Notes under the pieces: model-generated
Seen by the model: the letters and a program-made list of their open reading frames with translations, nothing else
Databases searched by the model: none
Told to the model about the DNA's origin: nothing
From: Ramlibacter cellulosilyticus
GTDB taxonomy: Bacteria; Pseudomonadota; Gammaproteobacteria; Burkholderiales; Burkholderiaceae_C
Length of the DNA stretch: 64,000 nt
Reading direction: 5' to 3'
Assembly: GCF_014297465.1 (NCBI RefSeq)
Contig: NZ_JACORT010000001.1
Span: 62,001-126,000 of the forward strand
Translations under genes and position numbers: made by a program
Part shown: one piece after another, positions 39,969 through 47,898 of the stretch
Layout of the letters: each line of letters opens with the position of its first letter
Numbering within the stretch: the first letter of the stretch is position 1

Positions 39969-41377
39969 ACGACGACGCCAACCTGCCCCCGCGACTGGAC
40001 CGAGTGAGCACCGGCATCCCCGGCCTGGACGCCGTCACCGGCGGCGGCTTCCTGCGGTCCGGCGTCTACATCCTGCAGGGTGCCCCCGGCGCGGGCAAGA
40101 CCATCCTGGCCAACCAGGTCGTGCACCGGCATGCGGCTGCCGGCGGGCACGTGGTGTACGTCACGATGCTCGCCGAGTCGCACGGGCGCCTGTTGCAGCA
40201 CATGGAGCCGTTCAGCTTCTTCGACTTGGCTTCGCTGCCGGACAAGGTGTACTACGTGAGCGCGTTCGATGCGCTGCGCACCGGCGGCCTCAAGGCGGTG
40301 GTGGAGTTGCTGCGCAACGAGATGCGCTCGCGCGAAGCGGGCATCGTGGTGCTCGACGGCCTCGTGATGGCCGCCAGCGCCGCGGAGTCGGAGGAGGAGC
40401 TCAAGCTGTTCGTGAGCGACATCCAGGCGCACTCCACGCTGACGGGGAGCACGACGCTCCTGCTCACCAGCGAACACGCCGACCGGCCCGTCTCCGCGGA
40501 GCAGACCATGGTCGACGGCATCCTGCTGCTGCGCGAGCGGGCCTTCGGCCCCCGGCGCGAGCGCAACATCGAGGTCGTCAAGTTCCGCGGCAGCAGCACG
40601 CTGCGCGGCAACCATGCGTTCCAGATCGGGCCCGACGGCATCACCGTGTACCCGCGACTGGAGACGGCACGCCGCGAGCATGCCGGCGACGCAGTGCTGC
40701 CCGTCGGCGTGTCCACGGGCGTGGCCGGCCTCGATGCCATGTTCGACATCGGCGGGTACGGCCAGGGCAGCATCACGGCGGTCACGGGGCCTTCCGGCGC
40801 CGGCAAGACCGCGCTCGCGCTCCAGTTCGTGTCGCGCGCCACGCCCGAAGACAAGGCGGTGTACTTCAGCTTCTACGAGTCGCCCCCGCTCCTGCTGCGG
40901 GTGATGGAGTTGCTGGGGGTGGCCGCGCCCGATCCCGCCGCCATCGATTTCCGCTGGCAGCCGTTCGGCGAGACCGTGCTGGACCGGATGGCCTCGGAAC
41001 TGCTGGAGGCCGTGCAGAGCAGCCGCGCGTCGCGGGTCGTCATCGACGGCGTCGGCGGCTTCCTGGCGGCGCCGGCCTACGCCGAACGCAACGGGCCCTT
41101 CGTCGCCGCGCTGGCCAACGAGCTGCGCCGGCTCGGCGCGACGACGATCGTCACGCTGGAGGAAAGCGAAGCGACGGGCACGCGCATCGTGGACACGCCG
41201 ACGCTGTCCGCGCTGGCCGACACGACCCTGCAGCTCTCGGTGCGCACGGAGGGCAGCACGCGCCGCTTCGCCACCATCCGCAAGTCGCGCGTCAGCCGCT
41301 GCGACCTGCGCGTGCGCGAACTCGTGCTGACGCCCGCCGGCATCGAGGTGCGCCAGGAGGACCCCGTTGCTCCCTGA
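39965..41377 (+). CDS. Double-domain KaiC-like ATPase, 470 aa
   Basis: Two RecA-like KaiC repeats: the first opens STGIPGLDAVTGGGFLRSG with Walker A GAPGAGKT at 39-46. The second opens STGVAGLDAMFDIGGYGQGS with GPSGAGKT at 275-282. Walker B-like strands are GIVVLDGLVM and RVVIDGVGGF. Catalytic-glutamate-like positions lie in TMLAESHG and FSFYESPP. At 470 residues it is slightly shorter than cyanobacterial KaiC (about 520), and the KaiC phosphorylation Ser-Thr loop is not evident. No KaiA or KaiB is present. Starts at a GTG overlapping the kinase stop. Probably an ATP-driven switch feeding the flanking kinase and receiver (inference). Confidence 0.85.
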   Translation: MNDDANLPPRLDRVSTGIPGLDAVTGGGFLRSGVYILQGAPGAGKTILANQVVHRHAAAGGHVVYVTMLAESHGRLLQHMEPFSFFDLASLPDKVYYVSAFDALRTGGLKAVVELLRNEMRSREAGIVVLDGLVMAASAAESEEELKLFVSDIQAHSTLTGSTTLLLTSEHADRPVSAEQTMVDGILLLRERAFGPRRERNIEVVKFRGSSTLRGNHAFQIGPDGITVYPRLETARREHAGDAVLPVGVSTGVAGLDAMFDIGGYGQGSITAVTGPSGAGKTALALQFVSRATPEDKAVYFSFYESPPLLLRVMELLGVAAPDPAAIDFRWQPFGETVLDRMASELLEAVQSSRASRVVIDGVGGFLAAPAYAERNGPFVAALANELRRLGATTIVTLEESEATGTRIVDTPTLSALADTTLQLSVRTEGSTRRFATIRKSRVSRCDLRVRELVLTPAGIEVRQEDPVAP

Positions 41378-41765
41378 CGAGGTCCACGCGGCCGAACCGG
41401 GGCGCGGCCGTCGCGTCCTGCTGGTCGACGACGAGCTGTCCAGCGCCGAGGTGCTGGCGCTGATCCTCGCCGGCGAGGACTACCACGTGACGCTGGCCGC
41501 GGACGCGCGGCAGGCACTCGCGCGGCTCGAGGAGGCCGCGCCCGACATCCTCGTCATCGACTTCATGATGCCGGGCATGAACGGTGCCGACCTGCTGAAG
41601 GCGATCCGCGAAGTGATGCCCTACGAGAACGTGCCGGTGGTCCTGATCAGCGGTGCGCCGGAGGCGGCGCTGCGCCGTTACGACATCCGGTACGACGCGT
41701 TCCTGCGCAAGCCGTTCGGGCTGGAGCAGTTCCTGCGCACGCTGAAGGGCCTGCGGTCCGCCTGA
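41367..41765 (+). CDS. Stand-alone receiver (response regulator), 132 aa
   Basis: CheY-like receiver with RRVLLVDDE (acid pair Asp21, Asp22), phospho-acceptor Asp65 in LVIDFMMPGMNG, Ser95 in VLISGAPE and Lys115 in FLRKPFG. It has no output domain, so it acts by protein contact. The start is a TTG at 41367: AGGAGG at 41355-41360, inside the KaiC gene, is ideally spaced for it, and the frame overlaps the KaiC stop by 11 nt. Natural partner of the kinase at 39171. Confidence 0.85.
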   Translation: MLPDEVHAAEPGRGRRVLLVDDELSSAEVLALILAGEDYHVTLAADARQALARLEEAAPDILVIDFMMPGMNGADLLKAIREVMPYENVPVVLISGAPEAALRRYDIRYDAFLRKPFGLEQFLRTLKGLRSA

Positions 41766-41766
41766 C

Positions 41767-41976
41767 ATGTCCGAGCCCTTGCAGCGCCTCGTGGAAATGC
41801 GCATGCCTTACGGCAAGCACAAGGACATGCTGATCGCCGACCTGCCCGGCAACTACCTCAACTGGTTCGCGCGCGAAGGTTTCCCGCCGGGGGAACTCGG
41901 ACGGCTGCTCGCGCTGATGCACGAGATCGACCATAACGGGCTGCGGCACTTGCTGCAGCCGCTGCGGAGGGATTGA
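41767..41976 (+). CDS. DUF3820-family protein, 69 aa
   Basis: Contains the DUF3820 pattern MRMPYGKHKDMLIADLPGNY followed by LNWFAREGFPPGELGRLL. The family is small, cytoplasmic and uncharacterised. Begins 1 nt after the receiver stop, so it is the last gene of the kinase-KaiC-receiver unit, though its link to signalling is positional only. Full length for the family. Confidence 0.75.
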   Translation: MSEPLQRLVEMRMPYGKHKDMLIADLPGNYLNWFAREGFPPGELGRLLALMHEIDHNGLRHLLQPLRRD

Positions 41977-41984
41977 GCGCCGCT

Positions 41985-42035
41985 CGGTGGGGTTCGCTTC
42001 GCTCACCTTCCGGCGCTGGCGCGCCGCCACCCTAC
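41985..42035 (-). repeat. GTAG hairpin element, minus orientation
   Basis: Reads on the minus strand from GTAGGGTGGC to GAAGCGAACCCCACCG. Inner stem CGGCGC-GCCA-GCGCCG. Partner of the plus-oriented copy at 42222-42272; their GTAG ends face each other. Confidence 0.75.
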
Positions 42036-42051
42036 AGCAGATGCACACGCG

Positions 42052-42200
42052 ATCGTTGGGCGGATGCATGCGTCATCGTTGGGTGGATGCATGCGTCATC
42101 GTTGGCGGATGCATGCGTCATCGTTGGGCGGATGCATGCGTCATCGTTGGGCGGATGCATGCGTCATCGTTGGGCGAATGCATGCGTCATCGTTGGGTGG
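42052..42200. repeat. 23-bp tandem repeat, six full copies plus a partial
   Basis: Unit beginning ATCGTTGGGCGGATGCATGC and ending GTC. Copies start at 42052, 42075, 42098, 42120, 42143 and 42166, with a 12-nt partial at 42189; the third copy lacks one G. Differences among copies are one or two bases. Each unit holds the 6-bp palindrome ATGCAT within GATGCATGC. The array lies between two inverted GTAG elements, between convergent genes. It is probably non-coding; the 22-nt copy breaks any reading frame. Confidence 0.9.
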
Positions 42201-42221
42201 CGGCATCGCGCGGTGCATCTC

Positions 42222-42272
42222 GTAGGGTGGCGCGGCGAAAGCCGCGGAAGGTGAGCGAAGCGAACCCCACCG
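42222..42272 (+). repeat. GTAG hairpin element, plus orientation
   Basis: Runs from GTAGGGTGGC to GAAGCGAACCCCACCG. Inner stem CGCGGC-GAAA-GCCGCG with a GNRA-type tetraloop. It ends 2 nt before the last base of the IclR gene and may double as its transcription end signal. Confidence 0.75.
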
Positions 42273-42273
42273 A

Positions 42274-43032
42274 TCACGGATGCCAGCGCGACACCGCCGC
42301 CGGCGTAGCCGCCGACCGGCTTCCCGCCAGCGCATACGAGAGCTGGTTGGCGGCGCGGATCACCGATTTCGCGTGCTTCTCCAGCTTCGCCTTCGTGAGG
42401 CGCGAGCTCGGCCCCGAGATGCACATGGACCCGAGCAGCCGCCAGTTGGTCCCGAACACCGGCGCCGCCACGCTGGCCACTTCCGCCTCGCGTTCGCCGA
42501 GCGAGAGGTGGTACCCGCGCTTGCGGATCTCCTCGTAGGGCTCGCCCGCCGCGCCGCTGAAGGCGAGGATCACACGGCCCGGTGCGCCGCGGTCCAGGGG
42601 CAGGCGCTCGCCGATCCGCACGTGGTGGCGCACGGAGTGCGGGCCTTCCACGCGCGACACGCAGGCGCGGATGTCGCCTTCGCGCACGTAGAACGACGCG
42701 CTCTCGCCCGTCTCCTTCACCAGTTCGTGCAGCGTGGGCTCCACCACGCGATGGACGTCGAAGCCCGCCTGGTAGCGCGCACCCAGCCAGCCCGCGGCGG
42801 GGCCCAGGCGCCACTGGCCGTCTTCCGTCTGCACCATGTACTGCGAGAGGGCGAGCGTGCGCGCGAGCCGCAGTGCCGTCGTCTTGTGCATGCCGGCGCG
42901 CCGGCTCAACTCCGCGAGCGACAGCGTCGATTCGCCGAGGGCGAAAGCCTCCATCAGCGACAGCGCCCGCATCACGGCGACGACGCCGCCCTGCGTGCCG
43001 CCTTCCTCCTCATCCCCGGTCGCGTTGCGCAT
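42274..43032 (-). CDS. IclR-family regulator, 252 aa
   Basis: HTH at about residues 18-78 (VMRALSLMEAFALGESTLSL; RRAGMHKTTALRLARTLA) and an IclR ligand domain to about 245 (ETGESASFYVREGDIRACVS; VASVAAPVFGTNWRLLGSMC). Closely similar to the regulator at 52036 across the HTH and the WRLGPAAGWLGA stretch, so the two are paralogs. Divergent from a Bug receptor; nested palindromes lie between them. Likely controls the operon 43121-49706. Confidence 0.85.
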   Translation of the reverse strand: MRNATGDEEEGGTQGGVVAVMRALSLMEAFALGESTLSLAELSRRAGMHKTTALRLARTLALSQYMVQTEDGQWRLGPAAGWLGARYQAGFDVHRVVEPTLHELVKETGESASFYVREGDIRACVSRVEGPHSVRHHVRIGERLPLDRGAPGRVILAFSGAAGEPYEEIRKRGYHLSLGEREAEVASVAAPVFGTNWRLLGSMCISGPSSRLTKAKLEKHAKSVIRAANQLSYALAGSRSAATPAAVSRWHP

Positions 43033-43080
43033 GTTGCACCATGGTTCACTGTGTGAAACGCGATTGTACGGTGTGCAACA
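43032..43080. promoter_or_regulatory. Nested palindromes in the IclR/Bug divergent promoter
   Basis: Outer arms TGTTGCAC (43032-43039) and GTGCAACA (43073-43080) are perfect 8-bp inverted repeats. Nested inside is TTCAC-TGT-GTGAA (43045-43057). The outer left arm begins on the first base of the IclR start codon. Good candidates for the IclR operator. Confidence 0.5.
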
Positions 43081-43120
43081 CCGTCCGAGAATTCGCCCAC
43101 ACCATTCCGGAGACAAACCG

Positions 43121-44080
43121 ATGCAGCTTTCCCGCCGTGCGGCCATCGCCGCCCTTGCCCTTCTCGCCAGCGCGGCGCAAGCGCAGCCCTGGCCGTCCAA
43201 GCCCATCCGCCTGGTCGTGCCCTTCCCGGCGGGCGGCGGCACCGACCTGATCACGCGCGAAGTCGCGCAGAAGGTGACCGGCTCCGGCTACACCTTCGTC
43301 GTGGACAACAAGCCCGGCTCCGGCGGCAACCTCGGCGTGGACGCGGCGGCCAAGTCGGCTCCCGACGGCTACACGCTGGTGATGGGGCAGACCAGCAACC
43401 TGGCGATCAACCCCACGCTGTACTCCAAGCTGCCGTACGACCCGTTGAAGGACCTGACGCCGATCAGCCTCGTCGCCAGCTCGCCGCTCGTGATCGTCAC
43501 CGGGGCCGACTCTCCGTACAAGACGATGGCCGACGTGATCAAGGCCGCGAAGGAGAAGCCGGGCAGCATCAACTTCGCCACTTCCGGCAACGGGACCGTG
43601 GCGCACCTCGCCGCGGAATCCTTCCAGAAGGTCGCCGGCGTCAAGCTCGTGCACATCCCCTACAAGGGCGCGGCGCAGGGTGCCACCGACGTGATCAGCG
43701 GCCAGGTGCAGCTGTACGTGTCCTCCATTCCCACGCTGCTGGGCCACATCAAGAGCGGCAAGATGCGTCCGCTGGCCGTCACCGCGCTCAAGCGCGCCGA
43801 CGACCTGCCGCAGGTGCCCGCGATCGCCGAGACCTACAAGGGCTTCGAGGCGGTGACGTGGTTCGGCATCGTCGGCCCGGCCAACCTGCCGAAGGACGTC
43901 GTCGCCAAGCTCAATGCCGACATCAACAAGGCCCTGAAGGACCCCGAGCTGGTGAAGAAGCTCGGCGACCAGGGCGCGGACGTCGAGGGCAGCACGCCCG
44001 AGCAGTTCGCCAAGCTGATCCGCGACGACATGACCCGCTGGGGCAAGATCGTCAAGGAATCCGGCGCCAAGGTCGACTGA
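43121..44080 (+). CDS. Bug/TctC-family periplasmic receptor, 319 aa
   Basis: The signal MQLSRRAAIAALALLASAAQA is followed by QPWPSKPIRLVVPFPAGGGTDL. Other family features are KPGSGGNLGVDAAAKSAPDG, VHIPYKGAAQGATDVISGQV and VGPANLPKDVVAKLNADI. GGAG lies upstream of the ATG at 43121. First gene of the long operon 43121-49706, facing the IclR regulator. The ligand is presumably a carboxylic acid fed to the downstream aldolase and dehydrogenase. Confidence 0.9.
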   Translation: MQLSRRAAIAALALLASAAQAQPWPSKPIRLVVPFPAGGGTDLITREVAQKVTGSGYTFVVDNKPGSGGNLGVDAAAKSAPDGYTLVMGQTSNLAINPTLYSKLPYDPLKDLTPISLVASSPLVIVTGADSPYKTMADVIKAAKEKPGSINFATSGNGTVAHLAAESFQKVAGVKLVHIPYKGAAQGATDVISGQVQLYVSSIPTLLGHIKSGKMRPLAVTALKRADDLPQVPAIAETYKGFEAVTWFGIVGPANLPKDVVAKLNADINKALKDPELVKKLGDQGADVEGSTPEQFAKLIRDDMTRWGKIVKESGAKVD

Positions 44081-44142
44081 CCCTGCATCCACACGCGGCC
44101 TGCGCGGGCCGCTGCTTTCCCTCTTTCCTCCTTCCCCTCCCT

Positions 44143-44164
44143 CCGGTGCGCACGCGCGCACCGG
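44143..44164 (+). other. Perfect 9-bp stem-loop after the Bug gene
   Basis: CCGGTGCGC and GCGCACCGG flank a 4-nt ACGC loop. A pyrimidine-rich tract precedes it and no T-run follows. It may stabilise the receptor message or reduce read-through into the enzyme genes, as often seen after receptor genes in transport operons (inference). Confidence 0.5.
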
Positions 44165-44195
44165 CAGGACCTCCCACGCCCCGAGAGAGACTCCC

Positions 44196-44873
44196 ATGAC
44201 CGACATCGTCCGCAACTTCGAGCGCGTTTCCGCCGACCTCGTCCGCCAGGCCGCCGAATTCCAGGCCGCCATCCTGGCCGACGTCAATGGCCGCCGCGGC
44301 GCGCTGCATGGCCGCATCGCGGCGCTGCGTCCGCGCATGAAGCTCGCCGGCCCGGCGCTGACCGTGGACGTGCGTCCCGGCGACAACCTCATGATCCACG
44401 CCGCCATCTCGCTGGCGAAGCCGGGCGACGTGCTCGTCATCGACGGCAAGGGCGACCAGACCGCGGCGCTCATGGGCACGATCATGATGACCGCGTGCAA
44501 GCAGCTCGGCCTGGCCGGCGTGGTGATCGACGGCGCCGTGCGCGACAGCCTCGAGATCGACGAGATGGACTACCCGGTGTTCTCGTTCGGCACCAACCCG
44601 AACGGCCCGACCAAGAACGTGCCCGGTCGCATCGGCCACCCGGTGTCCATCGGCGGCGTGACGGTGCGCTCCGGCGACCTGATCGTGGCCGATGCCGACG
44701 GCGTCGTCGCCATCGAGCGCGAGCGCGTGGAGGGCCTGCTGCCGCTGGCACGCAAGAAGGTGGAAGACGAGACGGCACGCATCGCGTCCATCAAGAAGGG
44801 CAACACCGCCGCTTCCTGGCTCGACGCCGCCCTGCGCACCGCCGGCGTGCTGAAGCAGGGGGAGACGCTGTGA
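44196..44873 (+). CDS. RraA-like (HMG/CHA aldolase-type) protein, 225 aa
   Basis: RraA fold with GDNLMIHAAISLAKPGDVLV, GDQTAALMGTIMMTACKQLG and VIDGAVRDSLEIDEMDYPVF (the Arg-Asp pair that binds substrate and metal). Near the end lie GDLIVADADGVVAIERERVE and the basic C-terminal helix. In catabolic settings such proteins are class II aldolases that split 4-hydroxy-4-methyl-2-oxoglutarate or 4-carboxy-4-hydroxy-2-oxoadipate to pyruvate. A decarboxylase role for oxaloacetate is also known. Position beside a hydroxyacid dehydrogenase and lactonases argues for an aldolase rather than the RNase E inhibitor. The stop overlaps the next start. Confidence 0.82.
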   Translation: MTDIVRNFERVSADLVRQAAEFQAAILADVNGRRGALHGRIAALRPRMKLAGPALTVDVRPGDNLMIHAAISLAKPGDVLVIDGKGDQTAALMGTIMMTACKQLGLAGVVIDGAVRDSLEIDEMDYPVFSFGTNPNGPTKNVPGRIGHPVSIGGVTVRSGDLIVADADGVVAIERERVEGLLPLARKKVEDETARIASIKKGNTAASWLDAALRTAGVLKQGETL

Positions 44874-45805
44874 GCCAGCGGCCCGTCGTCATCGTCACCG
44901 GCGCCGACCTGGCGTCGCAGGCGCTCGACCTGCTGAAGGACTTCGAGGTCGTCTACGCCGGCAAGACGCCGCAGGAAGCGGACCTCGTCGCGCTGTGCAG
45001 GCAGCACGACCCGGTTGCCATGATCGTGCGCTACGGCAAGGTTCCGGCCTCGGTGATGGACGCTGCTCCGTCGTTGCGCGTGATCTCCAAGCACGGCAGC
45101 GGCACCGACACGATCGACAAGGAAGCCGCGAAGGCGCGCGGCATCGAAGTGCGTGCCGCCGTCGGTGCCAACGCCGCGGCCGTCGCCGAGCAGGCGCTGG
45201 CGCTCGTGCTGGCCTGCGCCAAGTCGGTCGTGCAGCTCGACGAGCGCATGCACGCCGGCCACTGGGACAAGGCCACGCACAAGAGCGTGGAACTGAACGG
45301 CCGCACGATCGGACTCGTGGGCCTCGGCGCCATCGGCCAGCGCTTCGCGCGCATGTGCGATGCGATGGGCATGAAGGTGATCGGCTTCGATCCGTTCGCC
45401 AAGGACCTGCCGTCGTACATCCAGCCGGTGGCGCTCGATGCGATCTGGCGCGAGTCCGACGTCATCTCGCTGCACTGCCCGCTGACGGAAGAGAACCGCA
45501 ACCTGGTGAACGCGCAGACGCTCGCGGCCTGCAAGCGCGGCGTGATCCTGGTGAACACGGCGCGGGGCGGCCTCATCGACGAAGCGGCGCTGCTGCAGGC
45601 GGTGCGCTCGGGCCAGGTGATGGCCGCCGGCCTGGACAGCTTCGCGGTGGAGCCGATGACGGCGCCGCACATCTTCCACGGCGAAGCGAACATCGTCCTC
45701 AGCCCGCACATCGGCGGCGTCACGAGCGATGCGTACGTGAACATGGGCGTGGGCGCGGCGAAGAACGTGCTGGACGTCCTCGCTCGCACGACCGAAAGCG
45801 CCTGA
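44870..45805 (+). CDS. D-2-hydroxyacid dehydrogenase, NAD-dependent, 311 aa
   Basis: D-isomer-specific dehydrogenase: NAD motif TIGLVGLGAIGQRFARMCDA, catalytic Arg in LVNTARGGLIDEAAL, the Glu region DSFAVEPMTAPHI, and catalytic His in LSPHIGGVTSDAY. GTG start overlapping the aldolase stop, with GGGGGAG just upstream. Length is typical. It should interconvert a D-2-hydroxyacid and a 2-oxoacid, plausibly preparing the substrate for the RraA-like aldolase or reducing its product (inference). Confidence 0.87.
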   Translation: MSQRPVVIVTGADLASQALDLLKDFEVVYAGKTPQEADLVALCRQHDPVAMIVRYGKVPASVMDAAPSLRVISKHGSGTDTIDKEAAKARGIEVRAAVGANAAAVAEQALALVLACAKSVVQLDERMHAGHWDKATHKSVELNGRTIGLVGLGAIGQRFARMCDAMGMKVIGFDPFAKDLPSYIQPVALDAIWRESDVISLHCPLTEENRNLVNAQTLAACKRGVILVNTARGGLIDEAALLQAVRSGQVMAAGLDSFAVEPMTAPHIFHGEANIVLSPHIGGVTSDAYVNMGVGAAKNVLDVLARTTESA

Positions 45806-45850
45806 GCCCCGCCGGGGATGCCTCCGGCACCGAAGAACAAGGAGACAACC

Positions 45851-46849
45851 ATGGATCGCCAACCCACCCGGGCCTGGTACTGGCCGCTGCGGGCGGCTCT
45901 CGCAGCAGCCGGCCTGGCCCTCGCGGCCGCCCCCGCGCTGCACGCCCAGACGGCATGGCCGGAACGGCCGGTCAAGCTGGTCGTGCCCTACCCGGCCGGC
46001 GGCAACGCCGACGCCACCGCGCGGCTGCTCGCGACACAGCTGTCGGACCGCCTGGGCCAGCAGGTCGTGGTGGACAACCGCCCGGGCGGCGGGGGCACCA
46101 TCGGCGCCGGCATCGTCGCCAAGGCGCCGGCCGACGGCTACACGCTGCTGCTGGACGCGACCGCCTTCACGGTGAACCCCAGCCTCTATCCCAAGCTGCC
46201 CTACGACAGCGCCAGGGACTTCGCGCCGGTCTCGCAGATCACGCGCGTGCCCATGCTGCTCGTCGTGCCGGCCAACTCGCCGCTCCACTCGCCCGCCGAC
46301 CTGGTGCGCACCGCGCGCGCGGCGCCGGGCAAGCTGAGCTACGCCTCGGCCGGCAACGGCGGCGCGCAGCACCTCGCGGGCGAGCTGTTCAAGCAGGGCG
46401 CCAAGGTGTCGATGACGCACATCCCCTACCGCGGCGGCGCGCCCGCGCTGACGGACCTCGTCGCCGGGACGGTGGACGTGATGTTCAGCGCGACTTCGGC
46501 GTCCGGCCCCTTCGTCAAGGGCGGCAAGCTGCGCGCGCTGGCCATCACCTCGGCGAAGCGCTCGGCGGACTGGCCGCAGGTGCCTACCGTCGCGGAAAGC
46601 GCCGTGCCGGGCTTCGAGGCCTACGAGTGGAACGGCCTGTTCGCGCCCGCCGGCACGCCCGCGCCGGTGCTGGAACGGCTGGAGAAGGAAACGCGGGCCG
46701 CGCTGGCCTCGCCCGAACTGCAGCAGCGCCTCGCCGCGCTGGGCGTACAGCCGGTCGGTTCCAGCAGCGCCGAGTTCCGGAAATTCCTCGAGGCCGAGAC
46801 CGCCAAGTGGGCACGGGTCGTGAAGGCGAGCGGCATCCGCATCGACTGA
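45851..46849 (+). CDS. Bug/TctC-family periplasmic receptor, 332 aa
   Basis: Long signal (MDRQPTRAWYWPLRAALAAA onward, ending ALHA) then QTAWPERPVKLVVPYPAGGN. The DNRPGGGGTIGAGIVAKAPA, IPYRGGAPALTDLVAGTVDV and YEWNGLFAPAGTP features are typical. GGAG precedes the ATG at 45851. Followed at once by another Bug gene of similar sequence (both have YEWNG[LM]F[AV]PAGTPA), so the pair is probably a duplication. Confidence 0.9.
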   Translation: MDRQPTRAWYWPLRAALAAAGLALAAAPALHAQTAWPERPVKLVVPYPAGGNADATARLLATQLSDRLGQQVVVDNRPGGGGTIGAGIVAKAPADGYTLLLDATAFTVNPSLYPKLPYDSARDFAPVSQITRVPMLLVVPANSPLHSPADLVRTARAAPGKLSYASAGNGGAQHLAGELFKQGAKVSMTHIPYRGGAPALTDLVAGTVDVMFSATSASGPFVKGGKLRALAITSAKRSADWPQVPTVAESAVPGFEAYEWNGLFAPAGTPAPVLERLEKETRAALASPELQQRLAALGVQPVGSSSAEFRKFLEAETAKWARVVKASGIRID

Positions 46850-46906
46850 AGGCGCCACCCCACTGAACCTCAAGCTCGATCGAGCTTCCAACACGGAAAA
46901 CCTCCC

Positions 46907-47881
46907 ATGCAATCGACCTCCTTCTCCCTCGCGCGCCGCACTTTCATCGGCGCCGTCGCCCTCGCCGCCGCCTCGCTGGCCCACGCCCAGTGGCCGGAGC
47001 GGCCCATCACCATCGTCGTGCCGTACGCGCCCGGCGGCGCGGCCGACGCGCTGGCCCGCGTGCTCGCCGGCAAGATGAGCACCAAGCTGGGCACCAGCGT
47101 GATCGTCGACAACCGCGCGGGCGCGAGCGGCACCATCGGTGCCTCGTACGTCGCGAAGGCGCAGGCCGACGGCTACACGATGCTGTACGACGCGACGCCG
47201 TACTCCATCAACCCGCACCTGTTCCCCAAGATGCCGTACGCGGCGAACGCGCTGCAGCCGCTCTCGCTCGTTTCGCTGGCGCCCAACATCCTGATCGTCA
47301 AGGCGGACTCGCAGTACAAGGACGTCAAGGACCTGATCGCGAAAGCCAAGGCGCAACCCGGCAAGGTCAACTTCGCCTCCGGCGGCAGCGGCACCGTGCA
47401 GCGCCTCGCCTCCGAGCTGTTCCGCCAGAAGCTGGACCTCGACATGGTGCACGTGCCTTACAAGAGCGGCGGTCCCGCCATCACGGACGTGATGGGCGGC
47501 CAGGTCGACTTCATGTTCAGCACGGTGGCCGCGTCCTCGCCGCTCGTGGACTCCGGCAAGCTGCGCGCGCTGGCGATCTCCTCGCCCAAGCGCTTGTCCC
47601 GCCTGGCCAACGTGCCCACCGTCGCCGAAGCGGCCATCCCCGGCTACGAGGTCTACGAGTGGAACGGGATGTTCGTGCCCGCCGGCACGCCGGCGGACAT
47701 CGCGGCGAAGCTGCAGAAGGCCGTCGCCGAGTCGCTGCAGGACGAGGACGTGAAGAAGCGCTTCACCGACGTCGGCGCCCAGCCGATCGGCTCGACGCCC
47801 GCGCAGTTCGCCGACTACCTGAAGAAGGAAGACGCGAAGTGGGGCGAGGTGGTGCGCAAGGGCAACATCAAGCTCGATTGA
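46907..47881 (+). CDS. Bug/TctC-family periplasmic receptor, 324 aa
   Basis: The signal MQSTSFSLARRTFIGAVALA has twin-arginine-like ARRTFIG. The mature protein starts near QWPERPITIVVPYAPGGAAD. It has VPYKSGGPAITDVMGGQVDF and YEWNGMFVPAGTPADIA. Second of two adjacent Bug receptors; it ends 17 nt before the amidohydrolase. Ligand specificity is not readable from sequence. Confidence 0.9.
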   Translation: MQSTSFSLARRTFIGAVALAAASLAHAQWPERPITIVVPYAPGGAADALARVLAGKMSTKLGTSVIVDNRAGASGTIGASYVAKAQADGYTMLYDATPYSINPHLFPKMPYAANALQPLSLVSLAPNILIVKADSQYKDVKDLIAKAKAQPGKVNFASGGSGTVQRLASELFRQKLDLDMVHVPYKSGGPAITDVMGGQVDFMFSTVAASSPLVDSGKLRALAISSPKRLSRLANVPTVAEAAIPGYEVYEWNGMFVPAGTPADIAAKLQKAVAESLQDEDVKKRFTDVGAQPIGSTPAQFADYLKKEDAKWGEVVRKGNIKLD

Positions 47882-47898
47882 CGGCAGCGGGACCCGCC

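Noticed and set aside
42052..42200. CRISPR array
   Set aside because: The 23-bp units are directly adjacent with no unique spacers, and no cas genes are present; it is a plain tandem repeat.
41973..42254. Coding of the tandem repeat as a peptide
   Set aside because: A 22-nt copy shifts the frame within the array, no ribosome site precedes it, and it is flanked by non-coding hairpin elements.
44570..47452. 960-codon open frame on the minus strand
   Set aside because: Antisense to the RraA-like, dehydrogenase and Bug genes, all with clear family motifs; composition is typical of shadow frames.
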